Assembly (NCBI RefSeq): GCF_014654615.1
Contig: NZ_BNBB01000032.1
Coordinates: forward strand, 1 to 64,000
DNA: 64,000 bases
Direction of reading: 5' to 3'
Source of the DNA: Streptosporangium violaceochromogenes
GTDB taxonomy: Bacteria > Actinomycetota > Actinomycetes > Streptosporangiales > Streptosporangiaceae
Position numbers and translations under genes: made by a program. The notes under the pieces are model-generated. The model worked only from the letters and a program-made list of their open reading frames with translations. It did not search any database and was not told the DNA's origin. The stretch's first letter is position 1. Each line of letters begins with the position of its first letter. Below are positions 1-8,593 of the stretch, piece by piece.

Positions 1-19
1 GCACCGTGCCGCGTTTCCT

Positions 20-39
20 CCCCGGCCTGAAGGCCGGGG
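20..39. repeat. Perfect 8-bp hairpin, possible mobile-element end or terminator
   Basis: CCCCGGCC and GGCCGGGG flank a TGAA tetraloop. Hairpins of this 'ggccttcaggccgggg' form are often seen at the ends of actinobacterial IS200/IS605-type elements, but no transposase or tnpB fragment is visible inside the window. It could equally be a factor-independent terminator for a gene left of the window. Nothing else is seen in the first 97 bases. Confidence 0.35.
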
Positions 40-97
40 TCTCCACGCTGGAGGATTAGATGATCGACAGTGGCGCCCCGCCGCACGAGCCGGCGAA

Positions 98-622
98 TTA
101 AAGAGGCGGCTGGGTGAGCTTCGCGACGTCGGGGGCGAAGACGGTCATCCAGTGCGGGTGCAGCCGGTAGAAGACCACGTCGTTGTCCCAGTCGAAGGCG
201 TCGTCGCCGTAGAAGTCCTTGAAGTAGGCGAGCAGATCCGGCCAGTCGGCGGCCGGCTCGCCGCCCGCGGGGTTGAGGGTCTCCACCGTGCCGTGGGTGA
301 ACACGCCCAGGTCCTCGCCGCGCATGTGCGCGACGCTGGCGGCCGGGCGGGCCGCGAGGTGGCGGGCCTTGGCGGCGCCGCGCGCCGTGCCGAAGTGCCA
401 CCTGCCGTGCAGGAAATGCCCGTCCACCCCGCTGATCCGCGGCTCGCCCTTCGCCGTCACGGTGGACAGGGCCAGCGTGCACATGCCGGTCAGGACCCGG
501 GTGAGGCTCTCGGCGGTCATGGTGCGCTCGGCGACGATCGAGCGGAGGTGGGCGGTGGAGCGGGACAGGGAGGCGTCGAGCAGGGCCTGGAGCTCGTGGA
601 GTTCTTCGGGTGTCTCACGCAT
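98..622 (-). CDS. Pyridoxamine 5'-phosphate oxidase-like (FMN/F420 split-barrel) protein
   Basis: This 174-residue protein fits the small PNPOx-like split-barrel family, which bind FMN or F420 and reduce or sense small substrates in the cytoplasm. The barrel core runs from about residue 30 to 110 and includes CTLALSTVTAKGEPRISG and the GRWHFGTARGAAKARHL stretch typical of the family. The ATG at 622 was chosen because the frame continues upstream only into low-quality sequence and MRETPEELHELQ starts a clear helix. No Shine-Dalgarno precedes it, so translation may be leaderless. It is divergent from the secreted protein gene at 817. Which cofactor it uses cannot be read from the sequence. Confidence 0.7.
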   Translation of the reverse strand: MRETPEELHELQALLDASLSRSTAHLRSIVAERTMTAESLTRVLTGMCTLALSTVTAKGEPRISGVDGHFLHGRWHFGTARGAAKARHLAARPAASVAHMRGEDLGVFTHGTVETLNPAGGEPAADWPDLLAYFKDFYGDDAFDWDNDVVFYRLHPHWMTVFAPDVAKLTQPPL

Positions 623-816
623 CGGGCCACTGTATTCAACGGCCGGCCCGGCATCGAGCCGGTGTCCATGGCCCCTCCTCGAAGACCGGCACAACGGCGA
701 CGCTTGTGACAGTATGGAGTTGATCGATCGCCAAGAGTGATGTCTCTGGGTGAAAGGCTCCCCACACATCACTTGACGCGGCAAACCACTCCGTTTTCGT
801 CTTGCCGGGAGAGATC

Positions 817-1212
817 GTGAAAACAACCGTGTTCCTCGGCGCCACACGCCTGGCGCTGATCGCCACCGCGGCCATGACCGCCGCCCTGGCGGCGGGTATC
901 GCCCCCGCTCAGGCGGCCACGACCGCCTCCAGGTTGAGTTGCCCTGACAGGAGCGTCTGCCTGTTCGACGGCGGCGGCCGACGATTCCTCACCCTTTCCG
1001 AGGGATGCTGGTTCAACAACATCGGCGCGCAGGGGTACAGCGACAGGACCAGGGCCGCCGTCAACAACACCGCCTACAGGGTCAACCTGGCCAACTGGCT
1101 GGCCCATGAGAACCGCTGGGAGCACATCGTCACCGTGTCACCCAACGGCGGTGAGGTCACCGTGGGCGACCGCGGGCTGGGCGGAGTGGACGCCGTCCAC
1201 TCCATCTGCTGA
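817..1212 (+). CDS. Small secreted protein, peptidase-inhibitor I36-like
   Basis: A 131-residue exported protein. A basic N-terminus and hydrophobic stretch (about residues 5-30) end in an APAQA site, a plausible signal peptidase I cleavage site. The mature part has three or four cysteines (RLSCPDRSVCLF, SEGCW, HSIC) and aromatic and Asn/Gly-rich beta segments, like the actinomycete 'peptidase inhibitor family I36' or crystallin-like secreted proteins. The GTG at 817 has a good GGGAGAG site at 807-813. An in-frame TTG at 802 is less likely. The exact family is a guess from the cysteine spacing and size. Confidence 0.65.
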   Translation: MKTTVFLGATRLALIATAAMTAALAAGIAPAQAATTASRLSCPDRSVCLFDGGGRRFLTLSEGCWFNNIGAQGYSDRTRAAVNNTAYRVNLANWLAHENRWEHIVTVSPNGGEVTVGDRGLGGVDAVHSIC

Positions 1213-1250
1213 CCCCCACCCGATCGGCGGCTCGCATACGCGAGGAGTCC

Positions 1251-1272
1251 GGGCCGCGACATCACGCGGCCC
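1251..1272 (+). terminator. Hairpin terminator after the secreted protein gene
   Basis: A perfect 8-bp stem, GGGCCGCG with CGCGGCCC, around a 6-nt loop lies about 40 nt past the stop codon at 1212 and is followed by a pyrimidine-rich stretch. It probably insulates the cox operon that starts at 1431. Confidence 0.55.
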
Positions 1273-1430
1273 AGGCTCTTTCCACGCCGTCTTCAGACGC
1301 CCGGCGTAGGACCGGCCCTTGCGGGCGGCAAGGGTAGGGAAAGGGGTTGACCGGGCAGGACAGGGGCGTACGTTCACTTCTGTCGGCTCTCATCTGTCCG
1401 GGCCGTCACAGGTGCACCTGGAGGGCGTGT

Positions 1431-2018
1431 ATGCCTCGAATCACCGTCGGTGTGGACGGAGTCACCTACGAGGAGGAGGTCGAGCCGCGCCTGCTCCTCG
1501 TCCACCTGCTGAGAGACCGCCTCGGCAAGACCGGCACACCCATCGGATGCGACACCGGCAACTGCGGCGCCTGCACCGTGATGCTCGACGGCAGGAGCGC
1601 CAAGAGCTGCTGCGTGCTCGCCGTACAGGCCGACGGGAGCGAGGTCGTCACAATCGAGGGTCTGGCACGGGGGCAGGAGTGGCACCCCATGCAGACGGCC
1701 TTCCACACCGAGCACGGCCTGCAGTGCGGCTACTGCACCCCCGGCATGATCATGGCCGCGATCGACCTGGTCCGCGACGACCCCGATCCGTCGGAGGAGG
1801 CCGTCCGCGAGGGGCTTGAGGGCAACCTCTGCCGCTGCACCGGATACGCCACCATCGTCCGGGCCGTACGGCGCGGCGCCCGGGAGATGGCCCGGGGAGA
1901 GACCGGAGCGCGGACCCCACCGGAGACAGGGCCCCCGCCGGAGACGGAGGCCCAGAGCGGGGCGGGGGCGCGGAACGGGGCGGAGGCGCGGAACGGGGCG
2001 GAGGCGCGGACGCCGTGA
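1431..2018 (+). CDS. coxS: Aerobic CO dehydrogenase-type small subunit (2Fe-2S)
   Basis: A 195-residue iron-sulfur subunit of a molybdenum hydroxylase that passes electrons from the Mo site to FAD. The plant-type ferredoxin cluster (CDTGNCGACTV, then C at SCCVLAV) is followed by the C-terminal cluster motif (CGYCTPGM, then GNLCRCTGY). The ATG at 1431 has a CTGGAGG site; longer frames upstream lack the fold. The last ~40 residues, after the domain, are a low-complexity tail of imperfect repeats (PPETG, then NGAEAR twice) that normal CoxS proteins lack. It overlaps coxL by GTGA. The true substrate need not be CO. Confidence 0.9.
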   Translation: MPRITVGVDGVTYEEEVEPRLLLVHLLRDRLGKTGTPIGCDTGNCGACTVMLDGRSAKSCCVLAVQADGSEVVTIEGLARGQEWHPMQTAFHTEHGLQCGYCTPGMIMAAIDLVRDDPDPSEEAVREGLEGNLCRCTGYATIVRAVRRGAREMARGETGARTPPETGPPPETEAQSGAGARNGAEARNGAEARTP

Positions 2019-4477
2019 GCGAGCAACTCGACGCGGGCCTGATCGCCCAGCGGATCGCCGAGGACGACGGCCTCGGCCGCCCCTCCGCCGGGCACGAGGT
2101 CGGCAGGGCCCGCAGGCGCAAGGAGGACGCCCGGCTGGTCACCGGCCGCACCACCTGGACCGACAACGTCCAGCTCCCCGGCATGTTGTACGTGGCGTTC
2201 CTGCGCAGCCCGATGGCGCACGCCCGGATCATCCGGGTGGACGTCTCGGCGGCCCGTACCCTGCCCGGCGTGGTCGCCGCCTACGGCGGCGCGGACTTCG
2301 CCGGCGAGCAGGGCAGCCTGCCGTGCGCCTGGCCGGTCACCGAGGACATCGTCATCCCCGACCACCCGCCGATGGCCGTGACCGAGGTCCGCTACGTCGG
2401 CGAGGCGGTGGCCTGCGTGGTCGCCACCGACCGCTTCAAGGCGGCCGACGCCCTGGAGGCGATCGAGGTCGACTACGAGCCCCTGAGGGCGGTGGTCGAC
2501 ATGACCGAGGCGCTCGCCGAGGACGCCCCGAAGGTCCACGAGCCGGGCAACCGGGCCTTCACCTGGAAGTTCGCCCAGGGCGACGTCGACGCGGCGTTCC
2601 GCGACGCCCCCGTGGTGATCGACCGCACCTACGTCCAGCAACGGCTGATCCCGACCGCGATGGAGCCCCGGGCGGTCGTCGCCTCGACCGACGGCCAGAC
2701 CTTCACCCTGTACTCCTCGACGCAGATCCCGCACGTGCTGCGCGTGATGCTGGCCATGACCACCGGCATCCCCGAGCACAGGCTCCGGGTGATCGCCCCC
2801 GACGTGGGCGGCGGTTTCGGCTCCAAGCTCCAGGTCACCGCCGAGGAGGTGCTCGCCCTCCTGCTGACCCGCAGGCTCGGCAGACCGGTCAAGTGGACCG
2901 AGTCCCGTTCCGAGGGCAACCTGACCGTGCACCACGGCCGCGACCAGCTCCAGCGCATCTCGATCGCCGCCGAACGCGACGGGCGGATCAGGGGCGTCAA
3001 GGTGGACCTGCTGGCCGACATGGGCGCCTACCTGATGCTGGTCACCCCGGGCGTGCCGCTGCTCGGCGCGTTCATGTACGGCGGCATCTACAAGATGGAC
3101 GCCTACGACTTCACCTGCACGGGTGTCTTCACCACCAAGATGCCGACCGACGCCTACCGGGGCGCCGGGCGCCCGGAGGCCACGTTCGCGATCGAGCGGG
3201 CCGTGGACGAGCTCGCCTGCGAGCTGGGCCTGGACCCCGTCGAGGTACGGCGCCGCAACTGGATCACCCACGAGGAGTTCCCCTACACCACGGTCTGCGG
3301 GCTGACCTACGACTCCGGCAACTACGAGGCCGCCACCGCCAGGGCGCTGGAGCTGTTCGGCTACGACCGGCTGCGGGCCGAGCAGGCCGAGCGGCGGGAG
3401 CGCCGGGACCCGGTCCAGCTCGGCGTCGGCGTCTCGACGTACACCGAGATGTGCGGGCTGGCCCCCTCGCGCGTGCTGGGCTCGCTCAGGTACGGCGCGG
3501 GCGGCTGGGAGCACGCCACGGTCAGGATGCTGCCCACCGGCAAGGTCGAGGTGGTCACCGGCACCAGCCCGCACGGCCAGGGGCACGAGACGGCCTGGAG
3601 CCAGATCACCGCCGACGCGCTGGGCGTGCCGTTCGAGGACGTCTCGGTGCTGCACGGCGACACGGCCGTCTCGCACAAGGGCATGGACACCTACGGCTCC
3701 CGCTCGCTGGTCGTGGGCGGCGTCGCCGTCCTGTCGGCCTGCGAGAAGGTGAAGGACAGGGCCAGGGAGCTCGCCGCGCACGTGCTGGAGGCCTCGGCCG
3801 ACGACATCGAGTTCAGCGACGGCTCGTTCAAGGTCCGCGGGACCGACGAGGGCAGGACCATCCAGGAACTCGCGCTGGCCGCCTTCGCCGCGCACGACCT
3901 GCCCGACGGCTTCGAGCCCCGGCTGGACGCCGAGTCGACCTTCGACCCGGACAACTTCTCCTTCCCGCACGGCACCCACCTGTGCGCCGTCGAGGTGGAC
4001 ACCGAGACCGGCCGGTGCTCGATCCGGTCCTACGTCGCGGTGGACGACGTGGGCTCGGTGGTCAACCCGCTGATCGTGGAGGGCCAGGTGCACGGCGGCA
4101 TCGCCCAGGGCGTCGCGCAGGCGCTGTTCGAGGAGGCGGTCCACGACGCCGAGGGCAACCTCCTCACCACGACGATGGCCGACTACCTGATCCCGTCGGC
4201 GTCCGACCTGCCCGCGTTCGTCACCGACCGGACGGAGACCCCGGCGACCAGCAACCCGCTGGGCGTCAAGGGCGTCGGCGAGGCCGGCACGATCGCCTCG
4301 ACCCCGGCCGTCGTCAACGCGATCGTCGACGCGCTGCGCCCGTACGGCGTGCGCGACGTGCGGATGCCGTGCACGCCGGAGCGGGTCTGGCGCGCGATCG
4401 CCGAGGCGCCCGCGCGACCGGCCGCGACCGGCCCGGAGGAATCGGAGTCCGCGATCTCCGAAGGAGGTGCCCGGTGA
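2015..4477 (+). CDS. coxL: Molybdenum hydroxylase large subunit, form II CoxL-like
   Basis: An 820-residue catalytic subunit binding the molybdopterin-cytosine dinucleotide cofactor. The active-site loop reads AYRGAGR (DAYRGAGRPEATFA, near residue 376), the form II signature. True CO dehydrogenases (form I) carry AYRCSFR instead. The conserved GGGFGSK and late VGEAGT cofactor-binding motifs are present. By homology it could oxidise CO slowly, or an aldehyde, nicotinate-like or other heterocycle; the sequence does not settle which. The GTG start overlaps the coxS stop, so translation is coupled. Length matches the family (about 780-820). Confidence 0.9.
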   Translation: MSEQLDAGLIAQRIAEDDGLGRPSAGHEVGRARRRKEDARLVTGRTTWTDNVQLPGMLYVAFLRSPMAHARIIRVDVSAARTLPGVVAAYGGADFAGEQGSLPCAWPVTEDIVIPDHPPMAVTEVRYVGEAVACVVATDRFKAADALEAIEVDYEPLRAVVDMTEALAEDAPKVHEPGNRAFTWKFAQGDVDAAFRDAPVVIDRTYVQQRLIPTAMEPRAVVASTDGQTFTLYSSTQIPHVLRVMLAMTTGIPEHRLRVIAPDVGGGFGSKLQVTAEEVLALLLTRRLGRPVKWTESRSEGNLTVHHGRDQLQRISIAAERDGRIRGVKVDLLADMGAYLMLVTPGVPLLGAFMYGGIYKMDAYDFTCTGVFTTKMPTDAYRGAGRPEATFAIERAVDELACELGLDPVEVRRRNWITHEEFPYTTVCGLTYDSGNYEAATARALELFGYDRLRAEQAERRERRDPVQLGVGVSTYTEMCGLAPSRVLGSLRYGAGGWEHATVRMLPTGKVEVVTGTSPHGQGHETAWSQITADALGVPFEDVSVLHGDTAVSHKGMDTYGSRSLVVGGVAVLSACEKVKDRARELAAHVLEASADDIEFSDGSFKVRGTDEGRTIQELALAAFAAHDLPDGFEPRLDAESTFDPDNFSFPHGTHLCAVEVDTETGRCSIRSYVAVDDVGSVVNPLIVEGQVHGGIAQGVAQALFEEAVHDAEGNLLTTTMADYLIPSASDLPAFVTDRTETPATSNPLGVKGVGEAGTIASTPAVVNAIVDALRPYGVRDVRMPCTPERVWRAIAEAPARPAATGPEESESAISEGGAR

Positions 4478-5352
4478 TCTCCGCCCCGTTCGACTACATC
4501 CGGCCGGAGTCCCTGGACGAGGCCTGCCGTGTGCTCGCCGAGGCCGACACCGCGGGCGACGACGTCAAGGTGCTGGCCGGAGGCCAGTCGCTGCTGCCGC
4601 TGCTTCGCCTGCGGCTCGCCTACCCCGCCGCCCTGGTGGACATCGGGCGTCTGCGCGAGCTGCGCGGGGTGCGCGACGGGGGCGACCACGTGCTGATCGG
4701 CGCGATGACCACCCACGACGAGGTGCTGCGCTCCGCCCTGATCCGGAAGGAGATCCCGCTGGTGGCGCTGGCCACCGCCACCGTGGCCGACCCCGCCGTA
4801 CGGCATCGCGGCACGTTCGGCGGGTCGCTGGCCCACGCCGACCCCGCCGGGGACCTGCCCGCCGTGGCCCTGGCGCTGGACTGCGTCTTCGTCGCCCGGT
4901 CAAGCGCGGGCGGGAGGGAGATCCCGGCCGCGGACTTCTTCGTCGACTATCTGGAGACGGCGCTCGAACCCGGCGAGGTGCTGGCCGGTGTCCGGGTGCC
5001 CAAACTCGGTCCCGGGTGGGGCTTCCACTACGAGAAGTTCCACCGGACCGCGCAGTCCTGGGCGACCGTGGGCGTGGCGGCGGCCGTACGGCTGGACGGC
5101 GGGACCGTGGAGGAGGCGCGGATCGCGCTGACCAACATGGGGCCGGCACCCGTGCGGGCGCGGGCCGTCGAGGAGACGCTGCGCGGAGTGAGCCCGGCGC
5201 CGTCCGCCTCCGGTGCCCGTGATCCGCTCGCGGACGCCTGCGACCGGGCGGACGAGGGCACCTCACCCCCGGCCGACCTGCACGGCGGTCCCGGCTACCG
5301 CCGCCATCTGGCCAGGGTGCTGACCCGGCGGGCGGTCGCCGCCGCCGTCTGA
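4474..5352 (+). CDS. coxM: Molybdenum hydroxylase medium subunit (FAD-binding)
   Basis: A 292-residue FAD subunit. The N-terminal FAD motif AGGQSLLPLLRLRL (near residue 30) and the second motif, a TFGGSLAHADPAGDLPA segment (near residue 113), both match CoxM/xanthine dehydrogenase FAD domains. A C-terminal CO_deh_flav_C domain follows. The GTG start at 4474 overlaps the coxL stop and has an exact AAGGAGG site at 4461-4467. Together with coxS and coxL it makes a complete S-L-M enzyme, in S-L-M order rather than the M-S-L order of classical CO dehydrogenase operons. Confidence 0.9.
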   Translation: MISAPFDYIRPESLDEACRVLAEADTAGDDVKVLAGGQSLLPLLRLRLAYPAALVDIGRLRELRGVRDGGDHVLIGAMTTHDEVLRSALIRKEIPLVALATATVADPAVRHRGTFGGSLAHADPAGDLPAVALALDCVFVARSSAGGREIPAADFFVDYLETALEPGEVLAGVRVPKLGPGWGFHYEKFHRTAQSWATVGVAAAVRLDGGTVEEARIALTNMGPAPVRARAVEETLRGVSPAPSASGARDPLADACDRADEGTSPPADLHGGPGYRRHLARVLTRRAVAAAV

Positions 5353-5452
5353 TCGGTCTTTTCCCGACCGCCGGTGGAGCGGCAGACTGGTAGGGAGCGA
5401 CACGCGCGGCCGCGAGGCCGGGCGACGCGGCGAGCCGACAAGGAGCGGATCG

Positions 5453-6373
5453 ATGGCGATGCGATTCGAGCACGAGTTCACGGTTCCGGTGCCGGTCGAG
5501 CAGACGTGGCCGGCGCTGCTCGACGTCGAGCGGGTCGCCCCCTGCCTGCCCGGGGCCGCGCTGGAGGCCGTGAAGGACGACGGCCTGACCGGCCGGATGA
5601 AGGTGAAGGTCGGGCCGATCACGATCATCTACCGGGGTGAGGCCACCTTCGAGAAGGTGGACGAGGAGGCCCACGCCCTGACCCTCAGGGCATCCGGCAA
5701 GGAGTCCCGGGGAGCGGGCACCGCCTCCGCCACGGTCGTCGCACGGCTGCACCCCGAGGGGCCGGAGGACGCCTCCACGCGGGTCACGGTCGAGACCTCC
5801 TTCACCGTGACCGGCCGCCCGGCCCAGTTCGGCCGGGGCGTGATGGCCGACGTCGGCGCCAAGCTGATCGACAAATTCGCGGCCAACCTCTCCGCCCTGC
5901 TGGAGGGCACGGCCACGGCTCCCTCGGAGGGTCCCGGACCGGTTGCCGCTTCCCCGGAGGGCGAGACCCCCGAGGAGGAGGCGGGCGTGAAGGCCGGCGC
6001 GGGGGCGGGCGTGGAGGAAGCCGCGGGGGCGGGTACGGCGGAGGGCCGTACGCCCTCCCAGGTCCCGGTCCGCCCGGTGGTCGAGGACTTCGGTGAGCAC
6101 GACCGATTCTTCGGCGGGAAAAAGCCGCGTCGGCGGCTGACCGCCCTCCCCTCCGAGACGGCCACGACCGGGGAGGCGCGCGGCCGCGACATCCACCCGG
6201 CCGGCACCTCCCGCACCTCCAGGACCCCCGACGAGGAGGCCCTGGATCTGCTGGAGGTCGCGGGCCTTCCCCTCCTCAAACGCGCCGCGCCCCTGATCGC
6301 CGCCCTTACCGCGCTCATCACCGTCGCCTGGCTGATCCGCCGCGTCCTCCAACGCCGCGGCACCTCCCGCTGA
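5453..6373 (+). CDS. coxG: CoxG-like SRPBCC protein with C-terminal membrane anchor
   Basis: A 306-residue protein. Residues 1-150 are an SRPBCC/CoxG domain (FEHEFTVPVPVEQTWPALLD, PCLPGAAL), the type that recruits Mo hydroxylases to the membrane. Residues 155-275 are a low-complexity Pro/Glu/Ala linker. The C-terminus has one hydrophobic helix (APLIAALTALITVAWLI) followed by arginines, consistent with tail anchoring. This agrees with a role in docking the enzyme near the respiratory chain. An AAGGAGC site precedes the ATG at 5453. It lies about 100 nt after coxM and is likely in the same operon. Confidence 0.8.
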   Translation: MAMRFEHEFTVPVPVEQTWPALLDVERVAPCLPGAALEAVKDDGLTGRMKVKVGPITIIYRGEATFEKVDEEAHALTLRASGKESRGAGTASATVVARLHPEGPEDASTRVTVETSFTVTGRPAQFGRGVMADVGAKLIDKFAANLSALLEGTATAPSEGPGPVAASPEGETPEEEAGVKAGAGAGVEEAAGAGTAEGRTPSQVPVRPVVEDFGEHDRFFGGKKPRRRLTALPSETATTGEARGRDIHPAGTSRTSRTPDEEALDLLEVAGLPLLKRAAPLIAALTALITVAWLIRRVLQRRGTSR

Positions 6374-6379
6374 ACGCGC

Positions 6380-6709
6380 TCAACAGCGGAGAGCGTACCC
6401 GTGCCGGACCAGGCCGGGACCGCCCGGACGGGGCGTCGTCACGGTGTGGTCGTAACCGGACGGCTCGCGGCGGGCCGGGAGGCCCCGCGCGGTCAGGAGC
6501 GCGCGCAGGGCCTCCCGGGAAACGCCGTAATCCACCTCCAGGCACAGCGGCGGGTGATCGGGATGCTCCACCCTCAGCGAGGCACGCTCACCGATGAGAC
6601 CGACGTGAGCGAAACACAGCCCGGCCTCGGCGTTGAACCGCTGAACGGCCTGCACCCGCGCGAGCAGCCCGCACACCCGATCCACCCCGGCCCTGTCACC
6701 AAAACGCAC
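6380..6709 (-). CDS. Small hypothetical protein containing the dispersed-repeat motif
   Basis: A 109-residue protein of unknown function. The GTG start at 6709 has a GGAGGGG site, third positions are strongly G/C, and the frame is open throughout, so it looks genuinely coding. Residues about 15-45 (VQAVQRFNAEAG, then GLIGER) recur in broken form at 19.3 and 20.45 kb, where no intact frame survives. This may therefore be the parent or best-preserved copy of that repeat. It is convergent with coxG, with only 6 nt between the stop codons. Confidence 0.55.
   Translation of the reverse strand: MRFGDRAGVDRVCGLLARVQAVQRFNAEAGLCFAHVGLIGERASLRVEHPDHPPLCLEVDYGVSREALRALLTARGLPARREPSGYDHTVTTPRPGGPGLVRHGYALRC
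6587..6656. repeat. Dispersed repeat, copy A
   Basis: Two blocks recur outside this gene. Bases 6587-6602 (CTCACCGATGAGACCG) are identical to 20453-20468. Bases 6621-6656 match 19327-19362 over 36 nt with one mismatch. Copy A lies left of the PKS island and copies B and C lie right of it. Confidence 0.75.
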
Positions 6710-6872
6710 CCCTACCCCTCCATGTTCTCCGCCCGCCTTCTCGTTTCCACGACCGTCGTACGATAATTTTCGGCATCATCCCATGAGATACCGAGATCCG
6801 AGGGCCGCCGCCGTCCGGCGCGGCGATAAACGGTTCCCGGCGTCGCGCGCCGCCGAGCCGCCCTGACCAAAT

Positions 6873-7094
6873 CCCCAGAACCACTTGAACGCCGTTCTTT
6901 ATTTTCCACCGGCCTTCTTCGGCCGTCTGGCGTTGCGCCGACCCTTCACCGTGACGGCGGTTCTCGCGACGGGCTCCTTGATCATCGAGATACCCCGGAT
7001 GTTCGGCGAAAGGGTGGGCGGCACGACCGGCGTCGCCTTCGACGTGCTCGGCGTTGTGGCAGGGGTCATGACCGCGCAGGACCCCGCTCAGTGA
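6873..7094 (+). pseudogene. 3' fragment of a VanZ-like membrane protein gene
   Basis: From about 6873 to 7085 the DNA and the encoded residues (NAVLYFPPAFFGRLALRRPF, FTVTAVLATGS, MFGERVGGTT) match the last half of the VanZ-like gene at 20636-21118 with few changes. The first ~85 codons are missing and sequence upstream of 6873 shows no similarity. No Shine-Dalgarno or proper start is present, so this is read as a truncated duplicate rather than a gene. It marks the left edge of the PKS island. Confidence 0.75.
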
Positions 7095-7201
7095 CGAATG
7101 TTCTCGCCGCTACGACGACGGACATGCGGGCGGAGGCCGGCACGCCGGGCGGGAACGCGGGGAGAGCAGCCCGACCTCCGCCGCACCCCACCCCCGTCCG
7201 A

Positions 7202-7218
7202 TCCCACAAAAGTTGGGA
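7202..7218. promoter_or_regulatory. Short palindrome upstream of the helix-turn-helix regulator
   Basis: TCCCA and TGGGA flank CAAAAGT. A similar element, TCCAA and TTGGA around CAAAAA, lies at 8941-8956 upstream of the PKS operon. The shared arm spacing suggests a common operator, possibly for the regulator at 7334. This is inference from two sites only. Confidence 0.3.
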
Positions 7219-7333
7219 AATGTTACCTACCAGACTTGAGGGGCAATCCGGAGGGAAAGATAGGGTTTCCAGACGACTCCAGGTGGCGCAACCGAAACCC
7301 CATGGTTTTCCGCGGTCAGACAGGCGATGGCGT

Positions 7334-8557
7334 ATGACCGAAAGAAGCAGAATAGATCTTCCTGATAATCTGATAAGTGGAGAGCGCATCGAGGCCGCCC
7401 GCCGCGCCAAGAAACTGTCACGACGAGCGCTCGCCGACCTCATTGGGTGCAGCGAGGAATGGCTCAGGCTCATTGAGAAGGGAAACCGGAAACTCGATCG
7501 GCTCTCCACCCTCTTCAAGATCGCCGAAGTTCTCGAGGTGGAGGAGCTGTCCGAATTCCTCAACGTCCCCGTCAACATACCCCTGCCGCGCGCCGAAGCG
7601 GGATATTCCGGCGTCGTCAACGCCCTGCTTCATCTGCGCAGGCCGCCGGGTGAGAAGGCGCCGGGTGTCCCCCGGCTGTGTGGTTACCTCTCCGTGGCCT
7701 GGGATCTGTGGCAGCGATCCCCTCGGCGCTACACCGAGACGCGCCGTAACCTTCCCGGCCTGCTCCTGATGGCCGAGGCGTCGGCCGACCATGCCGCCCC
7801 ACAGGACGTGGCCGCCTCCGCGGACAGCCTCACGCAGATCTACCGGCTGTTCTCGGCCTTCCTCCGCAAATGCGGCCAGTACGATCTCGCCCTGGTGGCC
7901 TCCGATCGCGCGCTGATTCACGCCAGGCACTCGGCCGACCCGCTCACGACGGCGGCGGCCTACGGCGGGCTGGCCGAGGTACTGATCCGGCTGGGCCGCC
8001 CCACTCTGGCCCGTGAGCTGTGCCTGGAAACGATTGAAAGGGTCGATGCCCTCGCCGGACAGGAAACCCGGACCGTCTCGGTCACGGGAGCCTGCTACCT
8101 GACCGCGGCCCTGGCCTGTGCCGCTGCGGGTGATCGGCCGCTCACGGAGCGGATGCTGGAACACGCGAGGGAGAGGGGGGAGCGACTGGGAACGGATCGA
8201 AACGACCTGCGTTCCGCCTTCGGCCCCACCGACGTGGACCTGCACGCCGTACGAATTCATGCGTATCTCGGCCAGTACGGCCAGGCCGTCAAACTGGGAG
8301 AGAGCCTGGAGGTCGAGCATCTGTTCGCACGGGAACGGCAGGCCCGTCACTTCATCGCGCTGGCCATCGCGCACGCGAGCAGCCACAACGCGACGGCCGC
8401 CGTCTTCGCCCTGCAGAAGGCGGCGCGCATCTGCCCGGAGGAACTCCGCTACGACCTGATGGCGCGGCAGGCCATATCCCTGCTGCACATGCAGAGCAAC
8501 GCGCTGATCAGAAGGGAGGTCCGGGACATCGCCCGCCTGGCGCGGCCGGATTCGTGA
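7334..8557 (+). CDS. XRE-family helix-turn-helix regulator with helical-repeat C-terminus
   Basis: A 407-residue DNA-binding regulator. Residues ~14-70 are an XRE HTH (RRALADLIGCSEEWLRLIEKG is the recognition region). The remaining ~330 residues are alpha-helical and Ala/Leu-rich with TPR-like periodicity (ALVASDRALIHARHS, TAAAYGGLAEVLIRLGRP), as in actinomycete regulators that sense a ligand or partner through a repeat domain. The ATG at 7334 was chosen over a longer frame from 7091 because the HTH begins just after it. It lies immediately upstream of the PKS operon on the same strand and is the likeliest pathway regulator. Confidence 0.8.
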   Translation: MTERSRIDLPDNLISGERIEAARRAKKLSRRALADLIGCSEEWLRLIEKGNRKLDRLSTLFKIAEVLEVEELSEFLNVPVNIPLPRAEAGYSGVVNALLHLRRPPGEKAPGVPRLCGYLSVAWDLWQRSPRRYTETRRNLPGLLLMAEASADHAAPQDVAASADSLTQIYRLFSAFLRKCGQYDLALVASDRALIHARHSADPLTTAAAYGGLAEVLIRLGRPTLARELCLETIERVDALAGQETRTVSVTGACYLTAALACAAAGDRPLTERMLEHARERGERLGTDRNDLRSAFGPTDVDLHAVRIHAYLGQYGQAVKLGESLEVEHLFARERQARHFIALAIAHASSHNATAAVFALQKAARICPEELRYDLMARQAISLLHMQSNALIRREVRDIARLARPDS

Positions 8558-8593
8558 GGCGCCCGTGGAACGGATGTCACCGGCGAAACCCTC

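Noticed and set aside
152..740. Plus-strand open frames opposite the split-barrel gene
   Set aside because: No recognisable motif and no ribosome site; the minus strand encodes a coherent split-barrel protein.
1730..4144. An 804-codon open frame on the minus strand opposite coxL
   Set aside because: It is antisense to a protein with complete catalytic motifs, its translation is His/Gly/Asp-rich with no fold, and high GC makes such frames common.
6885..7094. A 69-residue plus-strand open frame as an independent gene
   Set aside because: It matches only the 3' half of the VanZ-like gene at 20.6 kb and lacks a start and ribosome site, so it was recorded as a pseudogene.
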